Source of the DNA: Acidobacterium sp. S8
GTDB lineage: Bacteria; Acidobacteriota; Terriglobia; Terriglobales; Acidobacteriaceae
Length of the DNA stretch: 64,000 nt
Direction: 5' to 3'
Assembly: GCF_009765985.1 (NCBI RefSeq)
Contig: NZ_LMUM01000029.1
Span: 1 to 64,000 of the forward strand
Of this stretch, positions 26,328-34,277 are shown piece by piece (the first letter of the stretch is position 1; the number at the start of each line of letters is the position of its first letter). Under the pieces are notes generated by a model. It did not search any database. It was given only the letters and a program-made list of their open reading frames with translations, and had not been told where the DNA came from. The translations under genes and the position numbers were made by a program.

Positions 26328-26996
26328 CTAAGCAGATTTCCCCTGCCGCTCTTTGAGATCTCGCAGCAGGCCTTCGATCCGTTCCTCGCGCTCGAGCAGC
26401 GCGAACTTGTCTTCCAGCGAATCGCCGCCCAGCAGCTCATGATGCGCAGCATTTTCCGCTTCCGCCCCAGCCACGCGTAGCTTTAGCCGGTCGATGCTCG
26501 CGCCCTTTTGCGAAGCATCGATCTTCTGCCGCGCCTGGTTCGCTTTACCCACAATACGGGCGCGTCTATGCTGCGCAATCAGCATCTCGCAGCGGCTGCG
26601 TGTCTCCGTCAGTTTTTGCTCCAGCTTTCGCAGCGCAGACCGCAGCGAATCAGCCTCATGCGTCTGGTCTTCAATCTGCTGCGCAAAGCCGGTTGTCATC
26701 TGTTCGTGACTTAGAGCGCGCTCCAGCGCAGCGCGCGCCAGGTCATCTTTACCTTTGCCTACCGCCAACTCTGCTTTCTTATGCCACTCCTCGGCAGAGC
26801 TTTCATGTTCTTTTCTCTTCTTCTCCAGAAGATGCTGATCGGCAATCGCAATTGCCACTTGTGTCTTTACCTGTAGCAGCTGGTTCTCCATATCGAGTAC
26901 CAGTTGCTTCAGCATCTTTTCCGGATCTTCCGCTTTATCGATCAGGTCATTCACATTCGCACGCAGCAGAGCTGAAACGCGTTCCAGGAGTGCCAT
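26328..26996 (-). CDS. PspA/IM30-family membrane-stress protein
   Basis: 222 residues, nearly all coiled coil. The start MALLERVSALLRANVNDLIDKAEDPEKML is the hallmark amphipathic helix of PspA/IM30/Vipp1, and LVLDMENQL with long Glu/Lys/Ala heptads follow to about residue 215. Such proteins form ESCRT-III-like rods on the inner face of the membrane and protect the proton-motive force. A strong AAGGAGG lies 6 nt before ATG. It is the last gene of the XRE/NfeD/flotillin group, but a hairpin followed by a T-run precedes it (27014-27050), so its expression may be partly separate. Confidence 0.92.
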   Translation of the reverse strand: MALLERVSALLRANVNDLIDKAEDPEKMLKQLVLDMENQLLQVKTQVAIAIADQHLLEKKRKEHESSAEEWHKKAELAVGKGKDDLARAALERALSHEQMTTGFAQQIEDQTHEADSLRSALRKLEQKLTETRSRCEMLIAQHRRARIVGKANQARQKIDASQKGASIDRLKLRVAGAEAENAAHHELLGGDSLEDKFALLEREERIEGLLRDLKERQGKSA

Positions 26997-27013
26997 ATCT
27001 TCCTCCTTATTTT

Positions 27014-27050
27014 GAAAAAAGTTAGTGGGCGGAGCCGCAAAGCCCCGCCC
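27014..27050 (-). terminator. Hairpin with T-run between the flotillin-like and pspA-like genes
   Basis: Arms 27042-27050 (GCCCCGCCC on +) and 27027-27035 (GGGCGGAGC on +) pair over 9 bp with one mismatch, with a 6-base loop. Read on the minus strand, the stem is followed after six bases by six T (27014-27020 region). The gap makes it a weak intrinsic terminator, so partial read-through into the pspA-like gene, acting as an attenuator, is plausible. Confidence 0.5.
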
Positions 27051-27065
27051 TGAGTAAAAGTTTCG

Positions 27066-28490
27066 TTACTTGCCATCGACAGTCGCAGCGCCATTCGGAC
27101 GCGCGCGCATCCCCTTCACATTGCTCATCAGCTCGTTCATATCCATACCAGAAAGCGCTTCAAACAAGGCAGGAACCTGCGCAGCGATCTTAGTGATGTC
27201 GCCAGTCAGCTTGTTTACCCCAGCCGCAGAATCGTTTCCGGTAGACACAATCGTGATCTTGTCCACCTTCGACAGCGGCTCACACATCGCCCGCACCACA
27301 TCCGCCATGTTGCTGATCAGCCTATCGACCACCGCAGCCTGATTCCAGTCCTGGTAAGCCTCAGCCTTCACATTCATCGCCTTGGCTTCAGCTTCACCCT
27401 TCTGGAAGATAACTGCAGCCTCAGCCTCGCCTTGCACGCGAATCGCAGAAGCGCGACCTTCAGCCTCGATCGTCAACCGCGACTTCTCCGCCGACGCAAG
27501 ATTCTCGATCCGCTGACGCTCAATCTCAGCCTGTTTCAACACGGTGGAGATCAGCTCTTTCTCATGGCGCAGAATTTCTGCCTCTTGCACCTTGATCTGC
27601 TGTTCTTTCTCCACCTGCTGCACCTTTACCTGTTCGGCCACTACCTGCTGCTGCATCACGTTTGTCTGCAGCTCGTAGGCTTTGTCGGCCTGAGCTTCCT
27701 GCTTGCGGCTCTGCTCGGTAAACTGCGCTTTCTGGATATCGAGATCGCGCTGCGCCTCTGCCTGCTTCGCCAGCGAAGCCGTCTCCGCTATCACGCGGTC
27801 CTGATCTGCCGCTGCCTTTGCAATCGCAGACTCGCGCAGCGCATTCGCTCTGCGAATCGCCGTGTCGCGCTCTGCTTCCGCAGCAGCTACATCAGCATCG
27901 CGTCGAATGCGCACAATATCGGGCCGCCCCATGTTGGTGATGTATTCGTTCTTATCGCGCACCTCCTTGATGGTGAACGAAACCACCTCAAGACCCATCT
28001 TGCTCATATCATCGGCACATGTGCCGCGCATGCGGTCGGCAACCATCTCCGGCTCTTTTACGATTTGCTCCACCGTAAGCTGTCCGATGATGCCGCGCAG
28101 ATGGCCTTCCATCACCAGCCGAATCAAGCCCTCGCGCTGCGGAGGCGTCTTCGTCAAAAACTGCTCCGCTGCCGTAAGAATCGATTCCTGATCTGAGCGC
28201 ACCTTGATCTGCGCCACAGCTTCGACTGTCACAGCGACACCTTGCTTCGTGTAGAGGTCCTGCTGCGGAGCCACATCAAACGACATCAGCTCCAGGGAAA
28301 GCTGGCGGCAGCTTTCCACCATGGGAAAGATCACCGTGCCGTGTCCCTTGATCACGCGCGGCCCGCGAAAACCGTAAACAATCAGCGCCTCGTTCGGGCC
28401 GGCCTTGCGAAACATCTTCGCCAGCAGTCCGGCAAGAACAATAACGGCCAATAAACTCAATCCAACAATGATGATGATCGTGTTCGTCAT
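27066..28490 (-). CDS. Flotillin-like SPFH/band-7 membrane protein (YqiK type)
   Basis: 474 residues from the ATG at 28490, where MTNTIIIIVGLSLLAVIVLAG is an N-terminal membrane anchor; a longer frame from 28544 would add 18 hydrophilic residues in front. The SPFH domain (about 35-220) begins with GPNEALIVYGFRGP and includes DVAPQQDLYTKQGVAVTV. It is followed by a long Ala/Glu/Lys coiled coil (about 220-380) and a flotillin C-terminal region with AAVVDRLISNMADVVRAM. Flotillins scaffold functional membrane microdomains. The NfeD-like gene is immediately upstream and the pspA-like gene downstream, a combination known from Bacillus (FloT/YuaF) and others. Confidence 0.92.
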   Translation of the reverse strand: MTNTIIIIVGLSLLAVIVLAGLLAKMFRKAGPNEALIVYGFRGPRVIKGHGTVIFPMVESCRQLSLELMSFDVAPQQDLYTKQGVAVTVEAVAQIKVRSDQESILTAAEQFLTKTPPQREGLIRLVMEGHLRGIIGQLTVEQIVKEPEMVADRMRGTCADDMSKMGLEVVSFTIKEVRDKNEYITNMGRPDIVRIRRDADVAAAEAERDTAIRRANALRESAIAKAAADQDRVIAETASLAKQAEAQRDLDIQKAQFTEQSRKQEAQADKAYELQTNVMQQQVVAEQVKVQQVEKEQQIKVQEAEILRHEKELISTVLKQAEIERQRIENLASAEKSRLTIEAEGRASAIRVQGEAEAAVIFQKGEAEAKAMNVKAEAYQDWNQAAVVDRLISNMADVVRAMCEPLSKVDKITIVSTGNDSAAGVNKLTGDITKIAAQVPALFEALSGMDMNELMSNVKGMRARPNGAATVDGK

Positions 28491-28554
28491 AGTGATCCCA
28501 GTCCTTTCACCGGGAAAACTCTTGTAAGTGAGAACTTCAAGCAACGCCGTGGAC

Positions 28555-29130
28555 TTACTTCAAATCGCCAACGACTTCATCCCAGCGTCGCACCCAGGCA
28601 ATGCCCTGCTCATAGCGCATCACCACAACTTCTACATCACGCCCGATCGGCAGGCCGTTTTCGCTGCGTGCGGCAGCAAAGCGGCGGCTGCCATTCTGCG
28701 AAAACAAAATCTCGCCCGTGCCGTGACCGCGAATCACACCGCTCACCCGCCCAATCATGCCAATCGTCGCCGTCTCTTCCGCGGTCAGCGCATGCTCATG
28801 CGGAGCCAGCACGCGTGCCATGAACCAGAACAGCGCCGATGCCCCGGCAATCCCCGCAATCGTCGACAGCAGCAACACTACCGGCACTAAAAATCCGCCA
28901 TACCGCTCCAGCAGATATCCGGCACCGCCAAACCAGCAGAGAAAGATCACCAGCGTGAATCCGTTGATCGGACTCATCGTGTTCGTATTGCCGCCGTGTG
29001 CATGTCCTGTGTGCCCCGCATGCAGATGAATGTGGCCGATATGAAAATGCGAAAAGCCACCGACAAATGCAATTGCGCTGAGACAAAGCCCAAGGGCGAA
29101 GCAAAACAGATAGAAACCTTCCCAAGTCAT
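28555..29130 (-). CDS. NfeD-like membrane protein with His-rich loop
   Basis: 191 residues: one N-terminal transmembrane segment, a short His-rich loop (HFHIGHIHLHAGHTGHAHGG, residues 28-47), two more membrane helices, and a C-terminal OB-like domain (about 120-191) with GMIGRVSGVIRGHGTGEILF and the final WDEVVGDLK. The layout fits the short NfeD-type partners of flotillins. Eleven His in 20 residues could bind Zn, Ni or Cu, which is unusual for the family as I know it. Its ATG directly abuts the stop of the XRE regulator (29131), so the two are co-transcribed. Confidence 0.78.
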   Translation of the reverse strand: MTWEGFYLFCFALGLCLSAIAFVGGFSHFHIGHIHLHAGHTGHAHGGNTNTMSPINGFTLVIFLCWFGGAGYLLERYGGFLVPVVLLLSTIAGIAGASALFWFMARVLAPHEHALTAEETATIGMIGRVSGVIRGHGTGEILFSQNGSRRFAAARSENGLPIGRDVEVVVMRYEQGIAWVRRWDEVVGDLK

Positions 29131-29661
29131 TTACGCCTCTCCTTTCCGGATTTGCTTCTTCGGCGTTGGCTCCATCGCCTTCAACGATTCCGCCGGCGCG
29201 GGCCTCAATACTTCCAGCAGCCGATCCACAAGTCCCGGCGTCTCCATCACGGCCTCCAGCATCAGCAGGCACTGTCGCGTATCCTTGTGCCGCGCCAGTG
29301 CCAGCAGAGCCCGGCGAAGCGCAGGGTCACGCCGGAAGCGTTCCGCGCCGCTCACCAGCCAAAGGTCCAGCTTGTCTTCGAGCGTGCGTGCATCACTCAA
29401 CAGCTCCGAGTGGTAGCCTTCCGGATCATCCACCAGGTATCCCGGATGCACCTTGAAAAATTTCGCCAGCAACTGCCTGGTCGTGTTCGTCAGGTGCGGA
29501 CGCGCGCCGCTCTCAATCTGCGACAGGTAAGACTGGCTCATCGGAGCTCCAAGTTCGGATCGAATCGCCTTCAGCAATTCCTGCTGCGTCATGGCCCGGT
29601 TCAGGCCCCGCAAATTGCCTTCGACTTCACGCAGATAATGGATTTTCTCGCCAAGTTTCAT
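29131..29661 (-). CDS. XRE-family helix-turn-helix regulator of the NfeD/flotillin/PspA group
   Basis: 176 residues from the ATG at 29661; a frame from 29709 adds 16 residues but crosses the operator pair. The N-terminal HTH_3 domain (1-75) shows MTQQELLKAI and MSQSYLSQIESGARPHL, the classical XRE recognition helix, followed by the tetratricopeptide-like helical part and a Lys/Pro-rich C-terminus. It is the first gene of the group with nfeD-like, flotillin-like and pspA-like genes. Two near-identical palindromes (29660-29678 and 29681-29699) cover its start and the bases just upstream, pointing to autoregulation. Confidence 0.85.
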   Translation of the reverse strand: MKLGEKIHYLREVEGNLRGLNRAMTQQELLKAIRSELGAPMSQSYLSQIESGARPHLTNTTRQLLAKFFKVHPGYLVDDPEGYHSELLSDARTLEDKLDLWLVSGAERFRRDPALRRALLALARHKDTRQCLLMLEAVMETPGLVDRLLEVLRPAPAESLKAMEPTPKKQIRKGEA

Positions 29662-29678
29662 ATTGCAATCCGCAATAT
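29660..29678. promoter_or_regulatory. Proximal operator of the XRE gene
   Basis: ATATTGC-N5-GCAATAT, perfect 7-bp arms. It overlaps the second and third bases of the start codon on the minus strand. Its centre (29669) lies 21 bp from the centre of the second copy at 29681-29699, which puts both on the same face of the helix. Confidence 0.6.
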
Positions 29679-29680
29679 TT

Positions 29681-29699
29681 ATATCGCTGATTGCGATAT
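29681..29699. promoter_or_regulatory. Distal operator of the XRE gene
   Basis: ATATCGC-N5-GCGATAT, perfect 7-bp arms, extended to 8 bp by T29680/A29700. It differs from the proximal copy by one symmetric base pair per arm (ATATYGC-N5-GCRATAT). The repeat in tandem with equal spacer is hard to explain except as a protein site. Confidence 0.62.
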
Positions 29700-29756
29700 A
29701 TGGCAACAAAAATCGGCGAGACCCTGTGCAAATCCGTTTATATGGCTGATTTTGGA

Positions 29757-30638
29757 CTACTTAAAAAGCTGGTTGACGCGCTGAATCAACCCCTGCGCGT
29801 CGAATGGAGCGCGCACTTTGGCGTCATTGTCAAAGTAAACATACACATCGCGCTTCTCGCGCTTCTTCGCGGGGAGATCGCTGGCGCGCTCCTCACTGGC
29901 AGGCTCGTCGCCCTGTGCCCATGCCGCTACGCGGGAAGCCCATGCATCCAGCGCTTCATCGTCGTAGCCACTCGAATACAGCACCTCGGAGCCGTGCAGC
30001 CGGCAATAGACAAAATCTGAGGTCACGTCCATCAGCCGCGGCCACTCCACCGTATCGGCGCACACCATTGCCACGTCATAACGCCGCAGCAGCGCAATAA
30101 ATTCCGGAGTTACAAAACTTTTATGCCGGATCTCCATCGCATGGCGCACCTTTACCTTCACCTCCGGCTCAGTGAAGGCTCGCTCTTTCATCCACGGTTC
30201 ATGGCTCTTCGCCAGCATCCCAGCTTGCATAGAGTCTCGCGGCAGAAGCGCAAAAAATGATTCCACCAGTTCATGGTCGAATTTGAAGGTCGCCGGAAAT
30301 TGCCAAAGGATCGGCCCAAGTTTTCTGCCCAGCTTCAGAAGTCCTGATGCAAAGAAGTTCGCCAGCGAAACCTCAACGTTACGCAACCTCTGGATATGCG
30401 TGATGTAGCGCGATCCTTTGATCGAGAAGACAAAATCCTTAGGCGTCTCCTCTGCCCACCTCGTGAAAGACGCAGGCCGCTGTAGAGAATAGAACGTTCC
30501 GTTCACTTCAATGGAAGGGAATGTCTTCGCCGCATACTCCAGCTCGCGTTTCTGCGGCAATTTCTCCGGATAGAACACGCCTCGCCACGGCTTGTAGTTC
30601 CATCCCGATATCCCGATGCGCACTGTACCGTGCATCAC
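29757..30638 (-). CDS. DUF72 (YecE-like) family protein
   Basis: 293 residues of the DUF72 TIM-barrel family. Typical elements are IGISGWNYKPWRGVFYPEKLP at the N-terminus, VNGTFYSLQRPASFTRWAEETP, FSIKGSRYITHIQRL, LGPILWQFPATF, AMEIRHKSF and YCRLHG with the terminal VYVYFDNDAKVRAPFDA. The biochemical function of the family is not established. The gene is upstream of the XRE regulator on the same strand with a 95-base gap holding the operators, so it probably forms a separate transcript. It is divergent from the BON lipoprotein gene. Confidence 0.9.
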   Translation of the reverse strand: MMHGTVRIGISGWNYKPWRGVFYPEKLPQKRELEYAAKTFPSIEVNGTFYSLQRPASFTRWAEETPKDFVFSIKGSRYITHIQRLRNVEVSLANFFASGLLKLGRKLGPILWQFPATFKFDHELVESFFALLPRDSMQAGMLAKSHEPWMKERAFTEPEVKVKVRHAMEIRHKSFVTPEFIALLRRYDVAMVCADTVEWPRLMDVTSDFVYCRLHGSEVLYSSGYDDEALDAWASRVAAWAQGDEPASEERASDLPAKKREKRDVYVYFDNDAKVRAPFDAQGLIQRVNQLFK

Positions 30639-30785
30639 TTCTCCCGTAGGCTACTGCAGACTGCGATAAAGGTTGCCTTCTACCTGATTTACTTATTTTC
30701 AAGTGCAGCAGTCATAAGATGCCACTTATCCGCATCCTAGAGTACGTGTTAGTAAGCACGTCTCTTCCCAGGAGTAAAGAAAACC

Positions 30786-31352
30786 ATGAAACACTACAAG
30801 CAACATAAATTGCTGGCGGCATCCGTCACCGTGCTCGGCAGCGCACTGCTCATCGCCGGATGCAACAGCAAGCCCGCCCACCCGGACGAAAAGGCAGCTG
30901 TTACCAACGCACTCAATAGCAGCAATCTAAGCAACGTCAGTGTCTCGCAGGATCAGGACAAGGGCGTCATGACTCTGACAGGAAACGTTGCCTCGGCTGA
31001 CCTGAAGAGCCAGGCAGAAGCTGCGGCAAAGCAGGCAGCACCGGACTATACGATTGCTGATGAGATTGGTGTGCAGCCACCGGGTGCCGAAAGCCAGGCC
31101 AAGGCAGTCAGCTCCAACCTTGACAGCGGCATCGAAGACAACTTCAAGGCATCGCTGAAGGCGAACAAGCAGCTCGACGATCAGAGCATCGACTACTCCG
31201 CCAAAAACGGCACACTGGTTCTTAAGGGAACCGTGAAGACTCCGACGCAAAAAGCAGAGGCAGGAAAGCTGGCGAAAGAAGTACCGAATGTTCAGCAGGT
31301 CGTAAACGAAATCGAAGTAAAACCCGGCAAGCACTCCACTGCAAAATCCTAA
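30786..31352 (+). CDS. BON-domain lipoprotein
   Basis: 188 residues. The signal ends in the lipobox LLIAGC (Cys near residue 26), so the protein is lipid-anchored in the periplasm or outer membrane. Two BON repeats follow: about 37-93 (ALNSSNLSNVSVSQ, MTLTGNVASADLK) and 112-180 (DDQSIDYSAKNGTLVLKGTV, VQQVVNEIEV). BON domains bind lipid and are linked to envelope stability, as in OsmY and DolP. CCAGGAG 10 nt before ATG supports the start. A strong hairpin terminator follows at 31370-31395, so the gene is monocistronic. Confidence 0.88.
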   Translation: MKHYKQHKLLAASVTVLGSALLIAGCNSKPAHPDEKAAVTNALNSSNLSNVSVSQDQDKGVMTLTGNVASADLKSQAEAAAKQAAPDYTIADEIGVQPPGAESQAKAVSSNLDSGIEDNFKASLKANKQLDDQSIDYSAKNGTLVLKGTVKTPTQKAEAGKLAKEVPNVQQVVNEIEVKPGKHSTAKS

Positions 31353-31369
31353 TCCGTTTCAGTCAATAC

Positions 31370-31395
31370 ATGAGGGCCCGTCACCGGGCCCTCAT
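31370..31395 (+). terminator. Hairpin terminator after the BON lipoprotein gene
   Basis: Perfect 11-bp arms ATGAGGGCCCG (31370-31380) and CGGGCCCTCAT (31385-31395) with a TCAC loop, 18 bases after the stop codon. The T-run behind it is poor (GCTCTTTC), so termination may be only partly intrinsic. Confidence 0.7.
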
Positions 31396-31492
31396 GCTCT
31401 TTCATCATCATCCCTTTCCGCCCAATACGCATCTCACACACAGATATGCAAGGTCGTTCCCAAACAATTTGTTGGTGGAAGGTGCGGATTAG

Positions 31493-32263
31493 ATGAGCCA
31501 TCTAAAAGGCAAAGTCGCCATTGTTACCGGATCGAGTTCCGGAATCGGTCAAGGTATAGCAAAACGTCTCGCATCGGAAGGCGCAAACGTCGTTATCAAT
31601 TATTCAAAACATGGCGACGGCGCAGACGAAACTCTCAAAATGGTTGACTCTGCAGGTTCCCAGGGGCTGATTGTGCAAGCCGACGTTTCGAACGTCAGCG
31701 AGGCTCAATCCCTTATAGAACAAGCATGGCAGAAATTCGGCTCCGCCGATATTCTCGTCAACAATGCGGGAGTCGAAACAGAAAGCTCTTTTCTCGACAC
31801 CAAAGAAGAAGATTTTGACCGCATCATGAACGTCAACCTCAAGGGCCCCTTTTTCGCCACGCAGGCAATGGTTCGTAAACTGACTGCAGCGAAAAAACCC
31901 GGACGCATCGTCAACATCAGCTCCGTGCATGAAGATATGGCCTTTCCCGGCTTCGCTACCTATTGCGCCAGCAAGGGGGGCCTGCGCATGCTCATGCGCG
32001 ATCTCGCCGTTGAATTGGGCCCGCAGGGAATAACCGTCAATAACATTGCGCCCGGCGCCATCTCAACTCCGATGAATAAATCGCTGCTCGAGGACAAACC
32101 AAAGCTGGATGCGCTGCTGGAGAAGATTCCCCTTCGCCGCCTCGGAACAGTAGAGGACGTGGCAGCTCTTGTTGCTTATCTGGCCTCAGATGAGGCCGCC
32201 TATGTGACCGGTGCAACTTACTATATAGATGGCGGGCTCTCTCGCGATTACCACGAACAATAA
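31493..32263 (+). CDS. SDR oxidoreductase, glucose 1-dehydrogenase-like
   Basis: 256 residues with the full classical SDR set: GSSSGIGQG (nucleotide binding), NNAGVE, catalytic Ser in NISSVHED, the YCASK tetrad and a terminal TGATYYIDGGLSRDY. The last segment is typical of bacterial glucose 1-dehydrogenases (NAD(P)-dependent oxidation of glucose to gluconolactone). It lies 14 bases upstream of treZ on the same strand, so the two form an operon; a link between trehalose or maltodextrin metabolism and sugar oxidation is possible. Exact substrate is not proven by sequence. Confidence 0.85.
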   Translation: MSHLKGKVAIVTGSSSGIGQGIAKRLASEGANVVINYSKHGDGADETLKMVDSAGSQGLIVQADVSNVSEAQSLIEQAWQKFGSADILVNNAGVETESSFLDTKEEDFDRIMNVNLKGPFFATQAMVRKLTAAKKPGRIVNISSVHEDMAFPGFATYCASKGGLRMLMRDLAVELGPQGITVNNIAPGAISTPMNKSLLEDKPKLDALLEKIPLRRLGTVEDVAALVAYLASDEAAYVTGATYYIDGGLSRDYHEQ

Positions 32264-32277
32264 AAAGGAAGAGAACG

Positions 32278-34014
32278 ATGGGGCATCGCTTCAAAGTCTG
32301 GGCGCCGAAGGCGGAGACTCTCGGCGTTACGATCGATAACACCATACATCCAATGCAACAGACTGTCGGAGGTTGGTGGCAGGCTGACGTCGAAGGCGCA
32401 CGCGCCGACACGGATTATGCTTTTGTCATCGACCGCAGTGAGCCTGCCGTGCCCGATCCTCGCAGCGCATCGCAGCCACAGGGCGTGCATGGCCCTTCGC
32501 GCGTCCTAGATCACGCATCCTTCCAGTGGACAGAAGCACAGTGGCAGGCTGCTCCGCTTCCGAGCGCCATCATCTATGAGCTGCACATCGGCACATTTAC
32601 GCCGGAAGGTACATTCGACGCTGCGCAACAGCATCTTGCATATCTCAAAGATCTCGGCGTCACCCACGTGGAGCTGATGCCGGTGAACGCATTCCCCGGC
32701 AATCATGGCTGGGGATACGATGGCGTCGATCTCTTCGCCCCGCATGAGCCCTACGGTGGCCCTGAAGCGTTAAAGCGTCTCGTCAACGCCTGTCATGAGC
32801 ACGGGTTGGCGGTACTGCTTGACGTCGTCTACAACCACCTCGGCCCATCCGGAAATTACCTCGGTAAATTCGCACCCTACTTCACACATCTGCACAACAC
32901 CCCGTGGGGAGACGCCGTTAACCTTGAGGACGCGGGCAGCCATGAGGTGCGCCGCTTCTTCTGCGACAACGCCCTCATGTGGCTGCGCGATTACCACTTC
33001 GACGGCCTGCGCCTGGACGCCGTGCACGCCTACATGGACCGCTCTGCCATCCATTTCATGGAGCAGCTGTCGAAAGAAGTACGCGCGCTCGAAGCCGAAA
33101 CCAGCCATCGCTATGTCGTCATCGCCGAAAGCGACCTCAACGACCCGCGCCTCGTCACTGCGCCGGAAGCCGGCGGCTACGGAATGGACGCGCAGTGGAG
33201 TGATGATTTTCACCACGCGCTCGTCACCGTGCTCACCGGAGACCGCAGCGGCTACTACTCCGATTTCGGCACCATCGCCGATCTTGCCAAATCGCTGAAA
33301 TCAGTCTTCGTCTACGACGGAATTTATGCGTCCCACCGTGACCGCATCCACGGTCGCCCCGTCGAAGGCTTACCGGCATGGCGCTTCCTCGGCTATGCGC
33401 AGGATCACGATCAGATCGGCAACCGCGCAAAAGGCGAGCGTCTCAATCACCTCACCAGTGAGAGCCGCACAAAAATCGCCGCCGCTCTTGTCTTCACCGC
33501 GCCCTTTGTTCCTATGCTCTTCCAGGGTGAAGAGTGGGCCGCAAGCACGCCTTTCCAGTACTTCACCGATCACGAGGATAAAGAGCTGGGCCGCCTCGTC
33601 TCAGAAGGCCGAAAGAAAGAATTCGCTGCCTTCGGCTGGACCCCGGATGAAATCCCCGACCCGCAGGATGAACAGACGTTTTTGCGCTCCAAGCTAAACT
33701 GGCAGGAGATCTCCGAGCCCGCGCACGCACAGATGCTCGACTGGTACAAGCAGCTCATCGCTCTACGCAAATCTCATCCCGAGCTGACAAGCGGCTCTCT
33801 TGAAGAAATAAACGTCGAATACAGCGAAACTGAAAAGTGGCTGCTACTGCATCGCAAAGATCTCCAGATCATCGTCAATCTCGGCGGCAAAGAACTGAAG
33901 CGTGAGATAAAAGGCGCACAGATGCTGCTCGCCTCCGATCCCGCAATCTCATTCGCACAGACAACCCTTTCCCTGCCACCAGATTCCATCGCAATTCTCA
34001 AAACCGCAAAATAA
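32278..34014 (+). CDS. treZ: Malto-oligosyltrehalose trehalohydrolase TreZ
   Basis: 578 residues, GH13. An N-terminal CBM48-like beta domain (about 1-90, HRFKVWAPKAETLGV) precedes the TIM barrel with IYELHIGTFTPEGTF, DVVYNHLGPSGNY, the nucleophile Asp in GLRLDAVHAY, the acid/base Glu in VIAESDLNDP and the TreZ-specific DHDQIGNRAKGER. It cleaves trehalose from the reducing end of maltooligosyl-trehalose made by TreY, giving the compatible solute. treY and treX are not in the window. GGAAGAG 7 nt before ATG is a good ribosome site, 14 bases after the SDR gene. Confidence 0.95.
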   Translation: MGHRFKVWAPKAETLGVTIDNTIHPMQQTVGGWWQADVEGARADTDYAFVIDRSEPAVPDPRSASQPQGVHGPSRVLDHASFQWTEAQWQAAPLPSAIIYELHIGTFTPEGTFDAAQQHLAYLKDLGVTHVELMPVNAFPGNHGWGYDGVDLFAPHEPYGGPEALKRLVNACHEHGLAVLLDVVYNHLGPSGNYLGKFAPYFTHLHNTPWGDAVNLEDAGSHEVRRFFCDNALMWLRDYHFDGLRLDAVHAYMDRSAIHFMEQLSKEVRALEAETSHRYVVIAESDLNDPRLVTAPEAGGYGMDAQWSDDFHHALVTVLTGDRSGYYSDFGTIADLAKSLKSVFVYDGIYASHRDRIHGRPVEGLPAWRFLGYAQDHDQIGNRAKGERLNHLTSESRTKIAAALVFTAPFVPMLFQGEEWAASTPFQYFTDHEDKELGRLVSEGRKKEFAAFGWTPDEIPDPQDEQTFLRSKLNWQEISEPAHAQMLDWYKQLIALRKSHPELTSGSLEEINVEYSETEKWLLLHRKDLQIIVNLGGKELKREIKGAQMLLASDPAISFAQTTLSLPPDSIAILKTAK

Positions 34015-34036
34015 AAACAGGCAGAAGCATCCCATG

Positions 34037-34254
34037 GGTCCCCCATCCTGAGCCGCAGGCGAAGGGTGGGATAAAGCCGGAGCGAATCATGCCGGGTGCC
34101 CCATCCTTTCGCGCACTTTGCGAAAGAGTGGGAGACCACAACTCTTTACCACAAAAAGTCGAGACACCTTCCAGAAAGAAAAGCAGGGTAGAAGCACCGG
34201 GCTTTAGCCCGGTGAAAATGCCACGTCCAAATAGAAGGGGCTTCAGCCCCGGCC
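34037..34254. repeat. Cluster of dispersed palindromic repeats (families B, A, C, D) upstream of tauE
   Basis: Four elements: B (CCCATCC...GAAGGGTGGG) at 34037-34071, A (CCCATCCTTTCGC / GCGAAAG(G)GTGGG) at 34094-34132, C (AGCACCGGGCT / AGCCCGGTG) at 34186-34216 and D (GGGGCT / AGCCCC) at 34234-34254. Same families recur at 37.2, 38.7, 39.8-40.2 and 41.9 kb. They fill the gap between treZ and the TauE gene and produce a false in-frame extension of the latter. Confidence 0.85.
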
Positions 34255-34277
34255 CTCCCACGAAGTTCAGGGAAGAA

